From: CAYSCW01 sp964449165
GTDB taxonomy: Bacteria > Acidobacteriota > Aminicenantia > Aminicenantales > Aminicenantaceae
Assembly (NCBI GenBank): GCA_964449165.1
Contig: CAYVAT010000004.1
Span: forward strand, 108,115 to 172,114
DNA: 64,000 nucleotides
Reading direction: 5' to 3'
Shown: positions 18,004-26,767 of the stretch, piece by piece
Layout: every line of letters begins with the position of its first letter
Position numbering within the stretch: the stretch's first letter is position 1
Made by a program: the position numbers and the translations under genes
Notes under the pieces: model-generated
Seen by the model: only the letters and a program-made list of their open reading frames with translations
What the model was told of the DNA's origin: nothing
The model's database searches: none

Positions 18004-18972
18004 TTGAAGGTTAAAATTTTCATCACAGGAGCCACAGGGTTTGTGGGGACTCACCTCAGAAGAATACTCCCTTCGTCCCAATATGAGGTTTTTGGAACAT
18101 CTTATCCTGTAGTGCCTCAGGAAGAGAAGGAAGCGAGTGGAGAGAAGATATTTTACCTAGATATGCGGTCAGAAAAGGATGTCCGTGACAGTCTAAAATC
18201 CATCAAGCCGGATTGGATTTTTCATCTTGCAGCCGTATCCAACGTCAGACTCTCATGGGAGAAGAGGAAGGAAACGCTGGAAACAAACCTGATGGGAACT
18301 TTCTTTCTTCTAGAAGCTATGAGGCAGTTTGTACCCCAGGCGAGAGTCCTTTTTGTCAGCTCTTCAGATGTTTACGGAGTCTTGATCCCTGAAGAGAAGG
18401 CTTTGGGAGAAAAGGACGCTTTGCATGTGGTTAGCCCTTATACTTTCACTAAGATAACCGGTGAGATGTTGAGTGAATTCTACTCTCGGATCGAAAAGAT
18501 AGATGCGGTTATTGCCCGTTCTTTTTCCCATACAGGACCTGGACAGAGCCCTGACTTTGTTTGCTCCGATTGGGCATCACAGATTGCCCAAATCGAGGGA
18601 GGCCTCCTGGAGCCTGTAATCAGGGTAGGAAACGGCAACATTAGGAGAGATTTTATGGATGTCAGAGATGTGGTCAGGGCTTATCTCCTCCTTGTTGAGA
18701 AAGGGAGAAGCGGTGAAATCTACAATGTTTGTTCAGGGAAAGCCGTCAAACTCAAAGATATCTTGGATCTCCTTCTCTCACTCTCCGAAGAGAGAATTGC
18801 TGTTGAAGTGGATGAACAAAGATTGAGAAAGGTGGATATTCCACTCTTGTTAGGAGATAACAAGAAAATAAGGGAAGAGACTGGCTGGCAACCCGAGATA
18901 CCATTGCGCCAGACCCTCACTGACTTACTGAATTACTGGCGCCAGAGAGTTGTCAGGGTCAGACCTTCATAA
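18004..18972 (+). CDS. GDP-4-dehydro-6-deoxymannose reductase-like SDR (second of tandem pair)
   Basis: The 322-residue extended SDR starts with TTG at 18004, 2 bp after the preceding stop. Motifs are FITGATGFVGTHLRRIL, HLAAVSNVRLSWEKRKET, VSSSDVYG, SPYTFTKITGEML with Tyr and Lys, RSFSHTGPGQSPDFVCSDWASQ and RDFMDVRDVVRAYLL, as in Rmd reductases. It is clearly a paralogue of the preceding gene: both end in GW(K/Q)PEIPLRQ(S/T)L(Q/T)DLL(V/N)YWR. The last residues (VRVRPS) are encoded by a copy of the 21-bp repeat, so the natural C-terminus seems to have been replaced by the repeat. It may reduce the 4-keto sugar produced by RmlB. Confidence 0.75.
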   Translation: MKVKIFITGATGFVGTHLRRILPSSQYEVFGTSYPVVPQEEKEASGEKIFYLDMRSEKDVRDSLKSIKPDWIFHLAAVSNVRLSWEKRKETLETNLMGTFFLLEAMRQFVPQARVLFVSSSDVYGVLIPEEKALGEKDALHVVSPYTFTKITGEMLSEFYSRIEKIDAVIARSFSHTGPGQSPDFVCSDWASQIAQIEGGLLEPVIRVGNGNIRRDFMDVRDVVRAYLLLVEKGRSGEIYNVCSGKAVKLKDILDLLLSLSEERIAVEVDEQRLRKVDIPLLLGDNKKIREETGWQPEIPLRQTLTDLLNYWRQRVVRVRPS

Positions 18973-18976
18973 GTTT
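18956..18976 (+). repeat. 21-bp dispersed repeat, copy 2
   Basis: An exact copy of the 21-bp sequence at 15442-15462. It spans the last codons and stop of the SDR gene that ends at 18972, and both copies are followed by a similar short AT-rich run. Confidence 0.75.
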
Positions 18977-19001
18977 TATAATTTTTTTCTCGGCCCTGCG
19001 A

Positions 19002-20471
19002 TTAAATATCGAGTTCGAGCTGGCGTTCTTGAGCTAGTTTCCTTTCTTTTTCTATAGATTCCAGAATTTCCGGAGTCACATCACCAGTGGGATAAATACC
19101 GTCAAAGCAGGCTCCGCAGAAATTGGTGAGCTTCTTGTTGCCTAACTGGACAGCTTTTTTTAGGGACTCGAGAGTTTGATATATGACCTTGTCTGCACCA
19201 ATTTTTTTAGTTATCTGGTCAAGGTTCGCATTCCGGGCGATAAACTCGGTTTTGGTTTGCATGTCGATTCCGTAGACGCAGGGATATCTCAGAGGAGGAG
19301 AATAGGCGGAGAAGTAAACCTTTTTTGCACCACAGTCACGGATCATTTGGATGATGGCCCTGGAGGTGTTTCCTCTGACAATGCTGTCGTCCACGAGCAG
19401 GACATTCTTTCCTTCGAGTTCTGAGACGATAGGATTCAGCTTGTGACGGACAGAAGTCTTTCGCTCTTCGTCTGCTGGCATGATAAAGGTCCGGCCAATA
19501 TAGCGGTTCTTTACCAGAGCTTCTCTATATTTTAAATTAAGCCTGCGAGCGATTTCTATGGCGGCGTCCCGCGCAGAATCAGGTACAGGAACAACGACGT
19601 CTATCTTCAGGTTGTGTTTTTTTATCTCTTCCGCCAGAAAACGGCCCAGGTTGACCCGGCAATCGTAGACATTGACATTGTCGATGAAGGAATCGGGCCG
19701 GGCAAAATAGACCCATTCAAAAAGGCAGGGAGTATGGGGACAATTGGCGATCTTTCGGGTGTGAAGACCTCGATTCCTGTCGATGAAGAGGGCTTGGCCG
19801 GCTTTCACGTTTTTGATGTCGGAGAAATTCATGATATTGAGGGAGACGCTTTCGGAAGCTATGGCGTAGGAAGTTAAAAGCCCGTCCTCCCTCTTTCCGT
19901 AGACAAGAGGTTTGATTCCATAGGGATCGCGGAATGCAACCATCCCTTGTCCGGCTATATAAGCAACAACGGAATAGCTTCCTCTGGCTTTTTTGAACAC
20001 GCCTTCGACAGCTTTGAACACATGCCTGGGAGCTAAGTTTTTGGTTTTTTGCTCGGCCAGTTCCTGGGCGAACACATTGAGGATTGCTTCCAGATCACAG
20101 TCCGAGTTTAGGAGGCGGTGGTATTTTTCGAAGATGATTTTTCTGAGTTGGTCATAGTTGATGACATTGCCATTGTGGGCCATGATGATACCGAAGGGGG
20201 AATTAACCAGAAAGGGTTGGGCATCTTCTCCTCTTCCGCCTCCCACGGTCGGGTAGCGGGTGTGGCCGATACCGATATTTCCCCTTAAACGGTGGAGATT
20301 TTCTGCGGTGAAGATGTCCCGAACCAGCCCATTTCCCTTTTTTATGTGAAAACGACCATCATAGGTAATGATTCCTGCGGCATCCTGACCCCGATGCTGT
20401 ACAGCCAACAGGCCTTGATAGAGGTCTTTGAAGGTGTCCTCGTTTCCCCAGATACCGATAACACCACACAT
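19002..20471 (-). CDS. purF: Amidophosphoribosyltransferase
   Basis: PurF makes phosphoribosylamine from PRPP and glutamine, the first step of purine synthesis. From the ATG at 20471 the protein starts MCGVIGIWG, placing the catalytic Cys at position 2 as required after Met removal. An ATG at 20489 would add a six-residue propeptide (MNHERE), as happens in some PurF proteins, so the start is not settled. GHTRYPTVGGGRGEDAQPF and AHNGNVINYDQL mark the Ntn domain, and VLLVDDSIVRGNTSRAII the PRPP-binding loop. Cysteines in NCPHTPC and NFCGACFDGIYP fit the [4Fe-4S] class of PurF. It is on the minus strand, convergent with the dTDP-sugar operon. Confidence 0.93.
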   Translation of the reverse strand: MCGVIGIWGNEDTFKDLYQGLLAVQHRGQDAAGIITYDGRFHIKKGNGLVRDIFTAENLHRLRGNIGIGHTRYPTVGGGRGEDAQPFLVNSPFGIIMAHNGNVINYDQLRKIIFEKYHRLLNSDCDLEAILNVFAQELAEQKTKNLAPRHVFKAVEGVFKKARGSYSVVAYIAGQGMVAFRDPYGIKPLVYGKREDGLLTSYAIASESVSLNIMNFSDIKNVKAGQALFIDRNRGLHTRKIANCPHTPCLFEWVYFARPDSFIDNVNVYDCRVNLGRFLAEEIKKHNLKIDVVVPVPDSARDAAIEIARRLNLKYREALVKNRYIGRTFIMPADEERKTSVRHKLNPIVSELEGKNVLLVDDSIVRGNTSRAIIQMIRDCGAKKVYFSAYSPPLRYPCVYGIDMQTKTEFIARNANLDQITKKIGADKVIYQTLESLKKAVQLGNKKLTNFCGACFDGIYPTGDVTPEILESIEKERKLAQERQLELDI

Positions 20472-20545
20472 TTCTCTCTCATGATTCATTATAATCGTTT
20501 TTTTCCTTTTATGAAAGGAGGTGATATGCCCTGTAAACTCTTTCT

Positions 20546-20596
20546 TTTCCTTGATGAGAGAGGATTATATATCCCTCATATTAGCTATCAAGGAAA
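20546..20596. other. Stem-loop upstream of purF
   Basis: TTTCCTTGAT (20546-20555) pairs perfectly with ATCAAGGAAA (20587-20596), and the enclosed sequence can form a second stem (AGAGGAT with ATCCCTC around TATAT). It lies between purF and the glycosyltransferase gene, both on the minus strand. It may terminate the glycosyltransferase transcript or act in the purF leader. The segment 20583-20608 resembles 47957-47982 (23 of 26 bases), so part of it belongs to a dispersed repeat. Confidence 0.5.
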
Positions 20597-20645
20597 TGGA
20601 AGTGCTTCTATGTGTCCTTTATAAAAGCCTGAGGCCACCATAACC

Positions 20646-22970
20646 TCAAATTTCTTGATCATTAAAGTGAATTAATAAGATTGTAAATGAGTCTTTAGTG
20701 TATTCACCTGAATTTGGAGTAAAATTGGAGCCCCATCGGGCTATTCCCTTTGATATGCGTATCTCATCCAGCCAGCCATTGAAATGCTCTTCAGCGCCTC
20801 TGGATCCGATATGGAGCGGAGCTTCTGAATCGTATATTGAGACCTGCCCTATATCATGACTTTCACCTAGCTGAAAGCCATCAACAAAGGCCATAAGGTC
20901 TGAATCCTTCCTGACTATGGCTATGTGGTACCATCTATCCTTTGATGCAGACCAGTGGAACTTCGCATCCGTGTCGTTTTCTCCATCTGAACTATAGGAG
21001 AACTTTATGCTTTTCGATTCTCCCTCCCATGCAATCTGCCATGCCTTGTCAGGACTGTAATACGGGTAGCCAACGAGAACCTGAGTTCCAGATGTATGTA
21101 CAAATCTCACCCAGAAATCTATCGTGAAGTCTTCCGAGCTAAATGCCCAGCCTGGACGGTCTGCAACCTGCAGGTGGCTTCCGGCTCCATCAAAGAAAAC
21201 AGATGCACTGCCAAATTTTGGGTGTGCTGTATCAATCCGAACATTTCCATGAGGTATTATACTTCCCAACCGGAAGAGTTTGAATATGCCAATATGATAG
21301 ATTTCGGTGACATCGAACTCTTGATCCTTGATCCTTATTTTCTTTGGTTTATTTTGAAGTTGACTGAGAACAGGATCCTTATCCCAAGACCTGAATGAGG
21401 CAATATATTTGATGTCTTTAATAAATAGATTTTTTGTATAATATGTAACAATATTTTTCTCGGGTATATCAGAAAGATAAGTAGCACAGGGCACCATTTT
21501 TCCAGGCATTAGTATCATTTCCTCGTTTTTCACTCTGTTTTTGACAACATTTAATCCAGCTTTTAAATCCCACAAACCGCCATACATATTATTGACTGTT
21601 GATATGTGAGTGGAGACTAATGGAGTTATCAGCAAAAATAGAGGCAATAATAATAAATGACCTTTCGACCTGAAATGCCCTACTTTAAAAAAAACGTATA
21701 CACAGATTGGCAGAAATATTAAAAATCTTTTGAGGCTGTTTATATCAAAGCTGAGACTGAAAAACTCATGGTATGAATTTCTTATATACGGTGTGTTGAA
21801 AGCGCTATAAGCTACAATAATTCCCAATATTCCCAAAATAGATGCCACGATTATTTTTTTTTGATGTGGCCATCGCTTTAGAAAATATTCAATACCAGCG
21901 ATTGTATAAAGAGGGAACATCCACTCAATGAAATAGAAAAATCGCCAGGTTGTGTAGAAATAAAACCACAGGAAGAACAAGTACGCCAGAAAAAAGGTGT
22001 GCACCTTCCAGTTGTTCAGCTTATTAAATTTAATCAGATGGAATAATCCAATCAAAATAATTAAAATGTTAATAATCCATACTATTTGTACCCACCAACT
22101 GCTATGAAATCTGGTTTCAGGCGTTACAGAAGCCCAATGATCAGCTGGCAAATAGGATAAGGTTATGGTACGCAACAGGGAAATAAAATCTCCTGTTGGC
22201 TTGCTTGTAACAAAAAGTTTATGCTTGAACAGGGCTGGAATATATCCACCTTTACCGATGAAAAAAAAATGATTGACCAGCAGCCAGATGGCAGAAGGCA
22301 GAAGGACGATAAAAGTTAGAAATATTAGACGCCATTTTTTTTTAGTAATAATTTTGGGCAAATTGGCAAGCACCGCTAATGCTGCGTCATACCGAGTAAA
22401 TGCAGCGAGACCAGAGATGGACAAGGAGAGTTTTTCATTTGTGACATAAAAGGAGAGAAGGATCAGGACCAGCATTGTAGCCTCAGGTAGGGGTTGTGTT
22501 CCACAATAGAGAGAAAGGCTTGAAAAAGCAAAAATCCAGCTGACAAGGAATGAATTTTTTATTCCGATCTTCTTGCTTATCTTATAGATAAGAATTATCG
22601 AACATAGATAAGTGAAATTACTCAGAAGGATACCAGAATAAAGGATAGCTTTCTTTACTGAAATAAGCTGTGAAACCAATCCCATTAGCAGAGGGAAAAG
22701 AGGTTCTCTTAAAGTTCCAAATGGCAGATTAAAATGAAGCAGTGCTTCAGTAATATCCTTAAAAGCAAAAAAATCGCTTAAAGGAGAATAGTATTTTCCA
22801 GAGAGTAAAACTAGATAATAACAAGATATTCCTAATGTTAATGCAAGGGCCGAGATAGAAGCGACATCCTTCTTTTTGGGGTAATCACTATTTTGTGGTT
22901 TTTCACACAGTGGGAATTTGCTTTTTTTGGGTTGCAGCAATTCTCTCCATTTTTTATTCAAATTTAACAA
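20646..22970 (-). CDS. Polytopic GT39/ArnT-like glycosyltransferase fused to a C-terminal LamG domain
   Basis: The 774-residue protein has two parts. Residues 1 to about 460 form roughly 10-12 membrane helices with an acidic first loop (SPLSDFFAFKDIT) and LREPLFPLLMGL, as in lipid-linked-sugar glycosyltransferases of the GT-C fold; residues 460-570 are a soluble segment. Residues about 575-774 form a LamG/concanavalin A-like domain: FGSASVFFDGAGSHLQVAD, FTIDFWVRF, WYHIAIVRKDSDLMAFVDG, PLHIGSRG and FNGWLDEIRISKGIARW. The domain would face the periplasm or cell surface and probably binds glycan. The membrane part is AT-rich while the LamG part is clearly richer in G+C, pointing to a recent fusion. 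Acceptor and donor are unknown. Confidence 0.82.
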   Translation of the reverse strand: MLNLNKKWRELLQPKKSKFPLCEKPQNSDYPKKKDVASISALALTLGISCYYLVLLSGKYYSPLSDFFAFKDITEALLHFNLPFGTLREPLFPLLMGLVSQLISVKKAILYSGILLSNFTYLCSIILIYKISKKIGIKNSFLVSWIFAFSSLSLYCGTQPLPEATMLVLILLSFYVTNEKLSLSISGLAAFTRYDAALAVLANLPKIITKKKWRLIFLTFIVLLPSAIWLLVNHFFFIGKGGYIPALFKHKLFVTSKPTGDFISLLRTITLSYLPADHWASVTPETRFHSSWWVQIVWIINILIILIGLFHLIKFNKLNNWKVHTFFLAYLFFLWFYFYTTWRFFYFIEWMFPLYTIAGIEYFLKRWPHQKKIIVASILGILGIIVAYSAFNTPYIRNSYHEFFSLSFDINSLKRFLIFLPICVYVFFKVGHFRSKGHLLLLPLFLLITPLVSTHISTVNNMYGGLWDLKAGLNVVKNRVKNEEMILMPGKMVPCATYLSDIPEKNIVTYYTKNLFIKDIKYIASFRSWDKDPVLSQLQNKPKKIRIKDQEFDVTEIYHIGIFKLFRLGSIIPHGNVRIDTAHPKFGSASVFFDGAGSHLQVADRPGWAFSSEDFTIDFWVRFVHTSGTQVLVGYPYYSPDKAWQIAWEGESKSIKFSYSSDGENDTDAKFHWSASKDRWYHIAIVRKDSDLMAFVDGFQLGESHDIGQVSIYDSEAPLHIGSRGAEEHFNGWLDEIRISKGIARWGSNFTPNSGEYTKDSFTILLIHFNDQEI

Positions 22971-23301
22971 ACAACTGATACCTTTAAACGCTTTTAGGAT
23001 TTATATATCAGGGAAAATAGGAATGTCAAATAGACTGAGAGAAGCTTCCTTCTCGATATTAAACAAAACATTTTTCTTCACAAATGAGCTGAAGATGAGC
23101 TGTGAGGGAGAAAGATGTGAGGCTGAAATTGAGATGCATTTTTCCCAAACATTTGAGTCCTGAAGGTTCCAATTCTTGAAAATGAGGCAAAGAATGGAGA
23201 TAATTATTTCTTTTTAAAGAAGGAAATTGCTATTCATTGTGAAAAAATTCTTGTCTCTGCTCATCTCTCGTCTCTTCTCGGGTTTTTTCTGGAGAGAATA
23301 G
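22971..23301. other. AT-rich divergent intergenic region
   Basis: This stretch lies between the minus-strand glycosyltransferase and the plus-strand CapK-like gene, so it should hold promoters for both. I see no convincing gene, repeat or strong promoter in it. The short plus-strand frame ending near 23163 has no recognisable features. Confidence 0.5.
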
Positions 23302-24624
23302 ATGTTCAATAATGCAAGAGCAATGTTCCATGTGATGAATGAAGCAAAGCTTCATCGCCTTGAACTCGATAAACTTGTATATCGACGTCTCAGGGCCATA
23401 CTGGTATCTGCTTACCTGAACGTCCCTTACTACAGGGAACTAATGAAAAATGTAGGCTACGATCCTTCTCAGGACTATCAAGGCCCTGAGGATCTTTCCA
23501 AGCTTCCGATTACAAAGAAGGAAGTTATAAAACAGAGAAGAATCCGAGACTTTATCATGCAGCATAAAGATCTTTCTGGATGTTTAAGAGATACAACATC
23601 CGGGTCAACAGGAATTCCATTGGTAGTTTATAGAACTTGTTATGAACGCGCTTTTCAGATCGCCAAGTTTCTGCGCATCTTATTTTTGAATAGATACTCG
23701 ATGAGCAATAAAGTGATGTCGCTTACCAGACCGGATAAGCTTACAGAGGGACGGAGTGTTGTCCAGCGATTTGGATTTCTAAGAAGGAATGCGATCGACT
23801 TTCTTCGCTACTCACCAGAAGAGATGGTCGATATTCTCATCGAATACAAACCAGATGTGTTATATGGCAATCGCGCGCATCTTGAACTCATGGCACTGGA
23901 ATTGCAACGCCGTGGAATTCAGTGTGATAGCTTAAAGATTGTCTTGACAACTGGGGAAGCCATTCACGAGAATACTCGGCGGCTCTGCCAGAAGCAGTTT
24001 GGGGTTGACCCCGTGGAGACATATGGATCAATAGAGATGGGAATAATGGGATACGAAACTCCAGCGCATGATGGACTTCATCTCTATGAAAATCTGACTT
24101 ACTTTGAATTCCTGGACGAAGAAGAGAAACCAGTCCCACCTGGAAAACCTGGAAGAGTCATTGTGACGGATCTGATAGGGAAACTCATGCCTTTTATCAG
24201 GTATGATCAAGGAGACTTTGCAGCTTTTGAGTATGGGAAAGACCTGAATGGTAATACTCAGCGGAGGCTAACCCAAACCATAGGTCGCGAGAATGACTAC
24301 GCATTGCTTCCAGATGGGACGAAACGTCCCTATAATGATTTGGTCAAGATAGTAGACAAATTTGAAGATATCAGGCAATTCCGTATTGTGCAACAAAAGC
24401 GAAGCCTATTCCAGATATTGATTGTCGCGGATACTTCTTATTTTCTCTCAATCCACGATGATCTCATGCGTCTGCTGCAGAAAAAATTTCCTCCGAATGT
24501 GAGCTTCAAAATTGCCCAGGTAGAGAAAATCGAACCAGACCCAAGCGGCAAAATGAGGGCATTCGTTTCAGAAGTTGACCGGATTTCCGATAAAGTTCCT
24601 GGAGAGATATCAGTAAAGGGATGA
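23302..24624 (+). CDS. Phenylacetate-CoA ligase / CapK family adenylate-forming protein
   Basis: The 440-residue protein belongs to the AMP-forming family of PaaK and CapK. DTTSGSTGIPLVVYRT (about residues 97-112) is the phosphate-binding loop, TTGEAIHENTRRLCQ and ETYGSIEMGIMGYE the adenylate-binding region, and IRYDQGDFAAFEYG precedes the hinge. The C-terminal lid ends DPSGKMRAFVSEVDR with the usual catalytic Lys. CapK homologues lie in capsule and polysaccharide loci, where they may activate an acyl or amino-acid group for sugar decoration. The neighbouring flippase-like protein and glycosyltransferase support a glycan role; the substrate is unknown. Confidence 0.85.
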   Translation: MFNNARAMFHVMNEAKLHRLELDKLVYRRLRAILVSAYLNVPYYRELMKNVGYDPSQDYQGPEDLSKLPITKKEVIKQRRIRDFIMQHKDLSGCLRDTTSGSTGIPLVVYRTCYERAFQIAKFLRILFLNRYSMSNKVMSLTRPDKLTEGRSVVQRFGFLRRNAIDFLRYSPEEMVDILIEYKPDVLYGNRAHLELMALELQRRGIQCDSLKIVLTTGEAIHENTRRLCQKQFGVDPVETYGSIEMGIMGYETPAHDGLHLYENLTYFEFLDEEEKPVPPGKPGRVIVTDLIGKLMPFIRYDQGDFAAFEYGKDLNGNTQRRLTQTIGRENDYALLPDGTKRPYNDLVKIVDKFEDIRQFRIVQQKRSLFQILIVADTSYFLSIHDDLMRLLQKKFPPNVSFKIAQVEKIEPDPSGKMRAFVSEVDRISDKVPGEISVKG

Positions 24625-24732
24625 TACTCTGATCCATCCAACATTGAGATGTCTGTTCTTTTTTGATGTAGCTCAAAAATTTTTACTCTCTGGCATCACA
24701 TTTTTGGCTGATGGAGCTGATGCGGAGGTACA

Positions 24733-25704
24733 TTGATATCGAGGAAAAGCGTATTCTGGGCCTTGCGAATAATAATAAGCGCAGCGCTGATTGGATACCT
24801 GCTGGCAACAGCTAACCTCGGCGAAATGTTTGTCAAAATCAAGTCATGTCATGTCTCACTTTTTTTATTCAGTCTTCTGATAGGCGTCCTTCGTAATGTG
24901 ATATTTGCCTATCGATGGAGAGTCCTACTTACTGGAAGTGGAATTAAAGTTCCCTTTGTAACATTGGTCAAATTTTACTTCGGGGGGACTTTCTTTAATC
25001 TTTTCCTGCCTACGACTTTAGGAGGAGATGTGGTGAGAGGCTACGATCTTGCTATACATTCAGAGAAGAAGATGGATGCAGCTTCATCTGTGTTGGCAGA
25101 GAGAATCATTGGTTCCTTTGCACTCATTTTCATTGCTTTGTTTGCCATATTATTTGGACGGAAAAGGATTGAAAATACTCAAGTGATTAATGTCATTCTT
25201 ATCGTATGTATCAGTTATTTTACATTGGCGATAATCGTATTTAACGCCAGGATTATGAAGAGACTTATTGCTCTGTTCAAGTTCGGCTCACTCTGGAGCA
25301 TAGGAAAGCGGCTGGATCGGATGTATAGTTCGCTGCGTGCGTTCTTTGCCAACAAAGTGATTCTATGTCTTTGTTTTGTTCTCTCCATAGTCTGCCAAAC
25401 GCTGACAATGGTGGCGGTTTACCTTCTTGCATTGGCCATCAACCTGAGGCTCCCGCTTGTCTACTTTTTCATGATATTGCCCATGATTTGGATTGTAACC
25501 ATGGTTCCTCTGTCAATAAATGGACTGGGAGTAAGAGAAGGGGCTTTCGTTTTTTTCTTCACAGAAGTGGGAGTATCTGGCTCTTCGGCACTATTGTTTT
25601 CATTCCTGAATCTTTCACGAATGATTGTTCTCGGCTTGATATGCGGGACCATCTATTTATTCTCTCAGATGCCTCTTCCATTCAAAAAACTCACAAAGAA
25701 GTGA
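24733..25704 (+). CDS. Flippase-like membrane protein (LPG synthase TM / UPF0104 family)
   Basis: This is an integral membrane protein of 323 residues with about 8 helices. It matches the lysylphosphatidylglycerol synthase transmembrane family: YRWRVLLTGSGIKVPFVTLVKFYFGGTFFNLFLPTTLGGDVVRGYDLA near the N-terminus, ASSVLAERIIGSFALI, and PLSINGLGVREGAFVFFF near the C-terminus are its usual conserved blocks. The start is a TTG at 24733 after GGAGG. Without the soluble synthetase domain such proteins are thought to move lipid-linked intermediates across the membrane. It follows the CapK-like gene by 108 bp. Confidence 0.82.
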   Translation: MISRKSVFWALRIIISAALIGYLLATANLGEMFVKIKSCHVSLFLFSLLIGVLRNVIFAYRWRVLLTGSGIKVPFVTLVKFYFGGTFFNLFLPTTLGGDVVRGYDLAIHSEKKMDAASSVLAERIIGSFALIFIALFAILFGRKRIENTQVINVILIVCISYFTLAIIVFNARIMKRLIALFKFGSLWSIGKRLDRMYSSLRAFFANKVILCLCFVLSIVCQTLTMVAVYLLALAINLRLPLVYFFMILPMIWIVTMVPLSINGLGVREGAFVFFFTEVGVSGSSALLFSFLNLSRMIVLGLICGTIYLFSQMPLPFKKLTKK

Positions 25705-25788
25705 AGGCAGATTATTTTACGCCAAACAAGTAATATGTATTTTGTGGAATTTTTAGATGGCTATTCTTTGGAAGTGGAAGAATAAATT

Positions 25789-26763
25789 TTAGTCTGCTCG
25801 GTATAGCTTCCTCTTAGATATATAATAATCAGCATAATAGTGAGAACATTCTTCGCACAAGGAAGGAGGCTTCTTTAGGAGATGCTTTTTCCTCATTTCC
25901 CTCATGATTTTATTTTTGAATAGACTCTGGAGATTTTCTCTTTTTGCATTTCCTATGACCATTTTTCCATCAAAATCCACACAACACGGAACAACATCTC
26001 CATTCCACAAAACTACCAAGATTCGCCAGAGTTCCCGGCAGGGAGTATAATTTTTCTTGGTAATAGTAAAAAATTTTGGCTGGATATTCACAAAATCTGC
26101 CTTATTTTTCCATCTGATGAAAAAAGAATCAATCTCTGCAGTCGTCTCGTTAAATATCAGCATGGAAACTTCTACCCAGGTCTTTTTTTTAGAATCATTC
26201 CTCATCTGAATGAAATTTAATATATTAGACTCAATTTTTTCATAGGGAAAACCTCTCACTCTTTGATAGGTTTCCTTGCCTCCATCTACTGAAAACTTTA
26301 TTATATCCAATCCGCTTTCCAGGAGTTCTCTGGTAAGAGATTTATCCAGAAGAGTTCCATTCGTTGTTAAAGCTGTTTGCTTTCCTCTTGAATGGGCATA
26401 ACGAATCATTTCTATGATATCAGGGTGAATTAATGGTTCTCCCCAGTTGGTTAGATAAACTCTTTGAATCTCAGGATTTAAATCGATGATTTTTTTAAAA
26501 GTTTCAAATTTCATATATCCTTTTTCCCTCTTCATCTCTTTCGGTACAGGACAGCAGATACATTCAAGGTTACAAGTGTTGTTTGTTTCGATACCGACAG
26601 TTGTCAGTTTATATGCTCCAGGAATATGAGCAAGGCGGAAGAATTGATTAAGTGTTTCGCTAAATATCAATTTAGGGGTTGAATATCGAGCGAGAAGGGA
26701 AGGGAACAGCTTTGATTTGTTAAAAATTTTTGTAGTAATTAATCGAACGAGACTCTTATACAT
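25789..26763 (-). CDS. Radical SAM / SPASM domain protein
   Basis: The 324-residue protein has the radical SAM cluster motif NTCNLECICCPV (C-x3-C-x2-C) around residue 60, RVYLTNWGEPLIHPDI (the GGEP-like SAM-binding motif), LTTNGTLL and IKFSVDGG. A C-terminal SPASM-type region follows, with Cys in PCCVDF and LCEECSHYY. SPASM proteins bind additional Fe-S clusters and modify peptides or other substrates. It lies 4 bp downstream of a methyltransferase gene in a very AT-rich stretch, presumably co-transcribed. No peptide substrate gene is seen nearby. The function is unknown. Confidence 0.82.
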   Translation of the reverse strand: MYKSLVRLITTKIFNKSKLFPSLLARYSTPKLIFSETLNQFFRLAHIPGAYKLTTVGIETNNTCNLECICCPVPKEMKREKGYMKFETFKKIIDLNPEIQRVYLTNWGEPLIHPDIIEMIRYAHSRGKQTALTTNGTLLDKSLTRELLESGLDIIKFSVDGGKETYQRVRGFPYEKIESNILNFIQMRNDSKKKTWVEVSMLIFNETTAEIDSFFIRWKNKADFVNIQPKFFTITKKNYTPCRELWRILVVLWNGDVVPCCVDFDGKMVIGNAKRENLQSLFKNKIMREMRKKHLLKKPPSLCEECSHYYADYYISKRKLYRAD

Positions 26764-26767
26764 CTTA

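Noticed and set aside
22918..23163. 81-codon plus-strand frame
   Set aside because: It begins inside the glycosyltransferase gene and has no recognisable features; most likely chance in AT-rich DNA.
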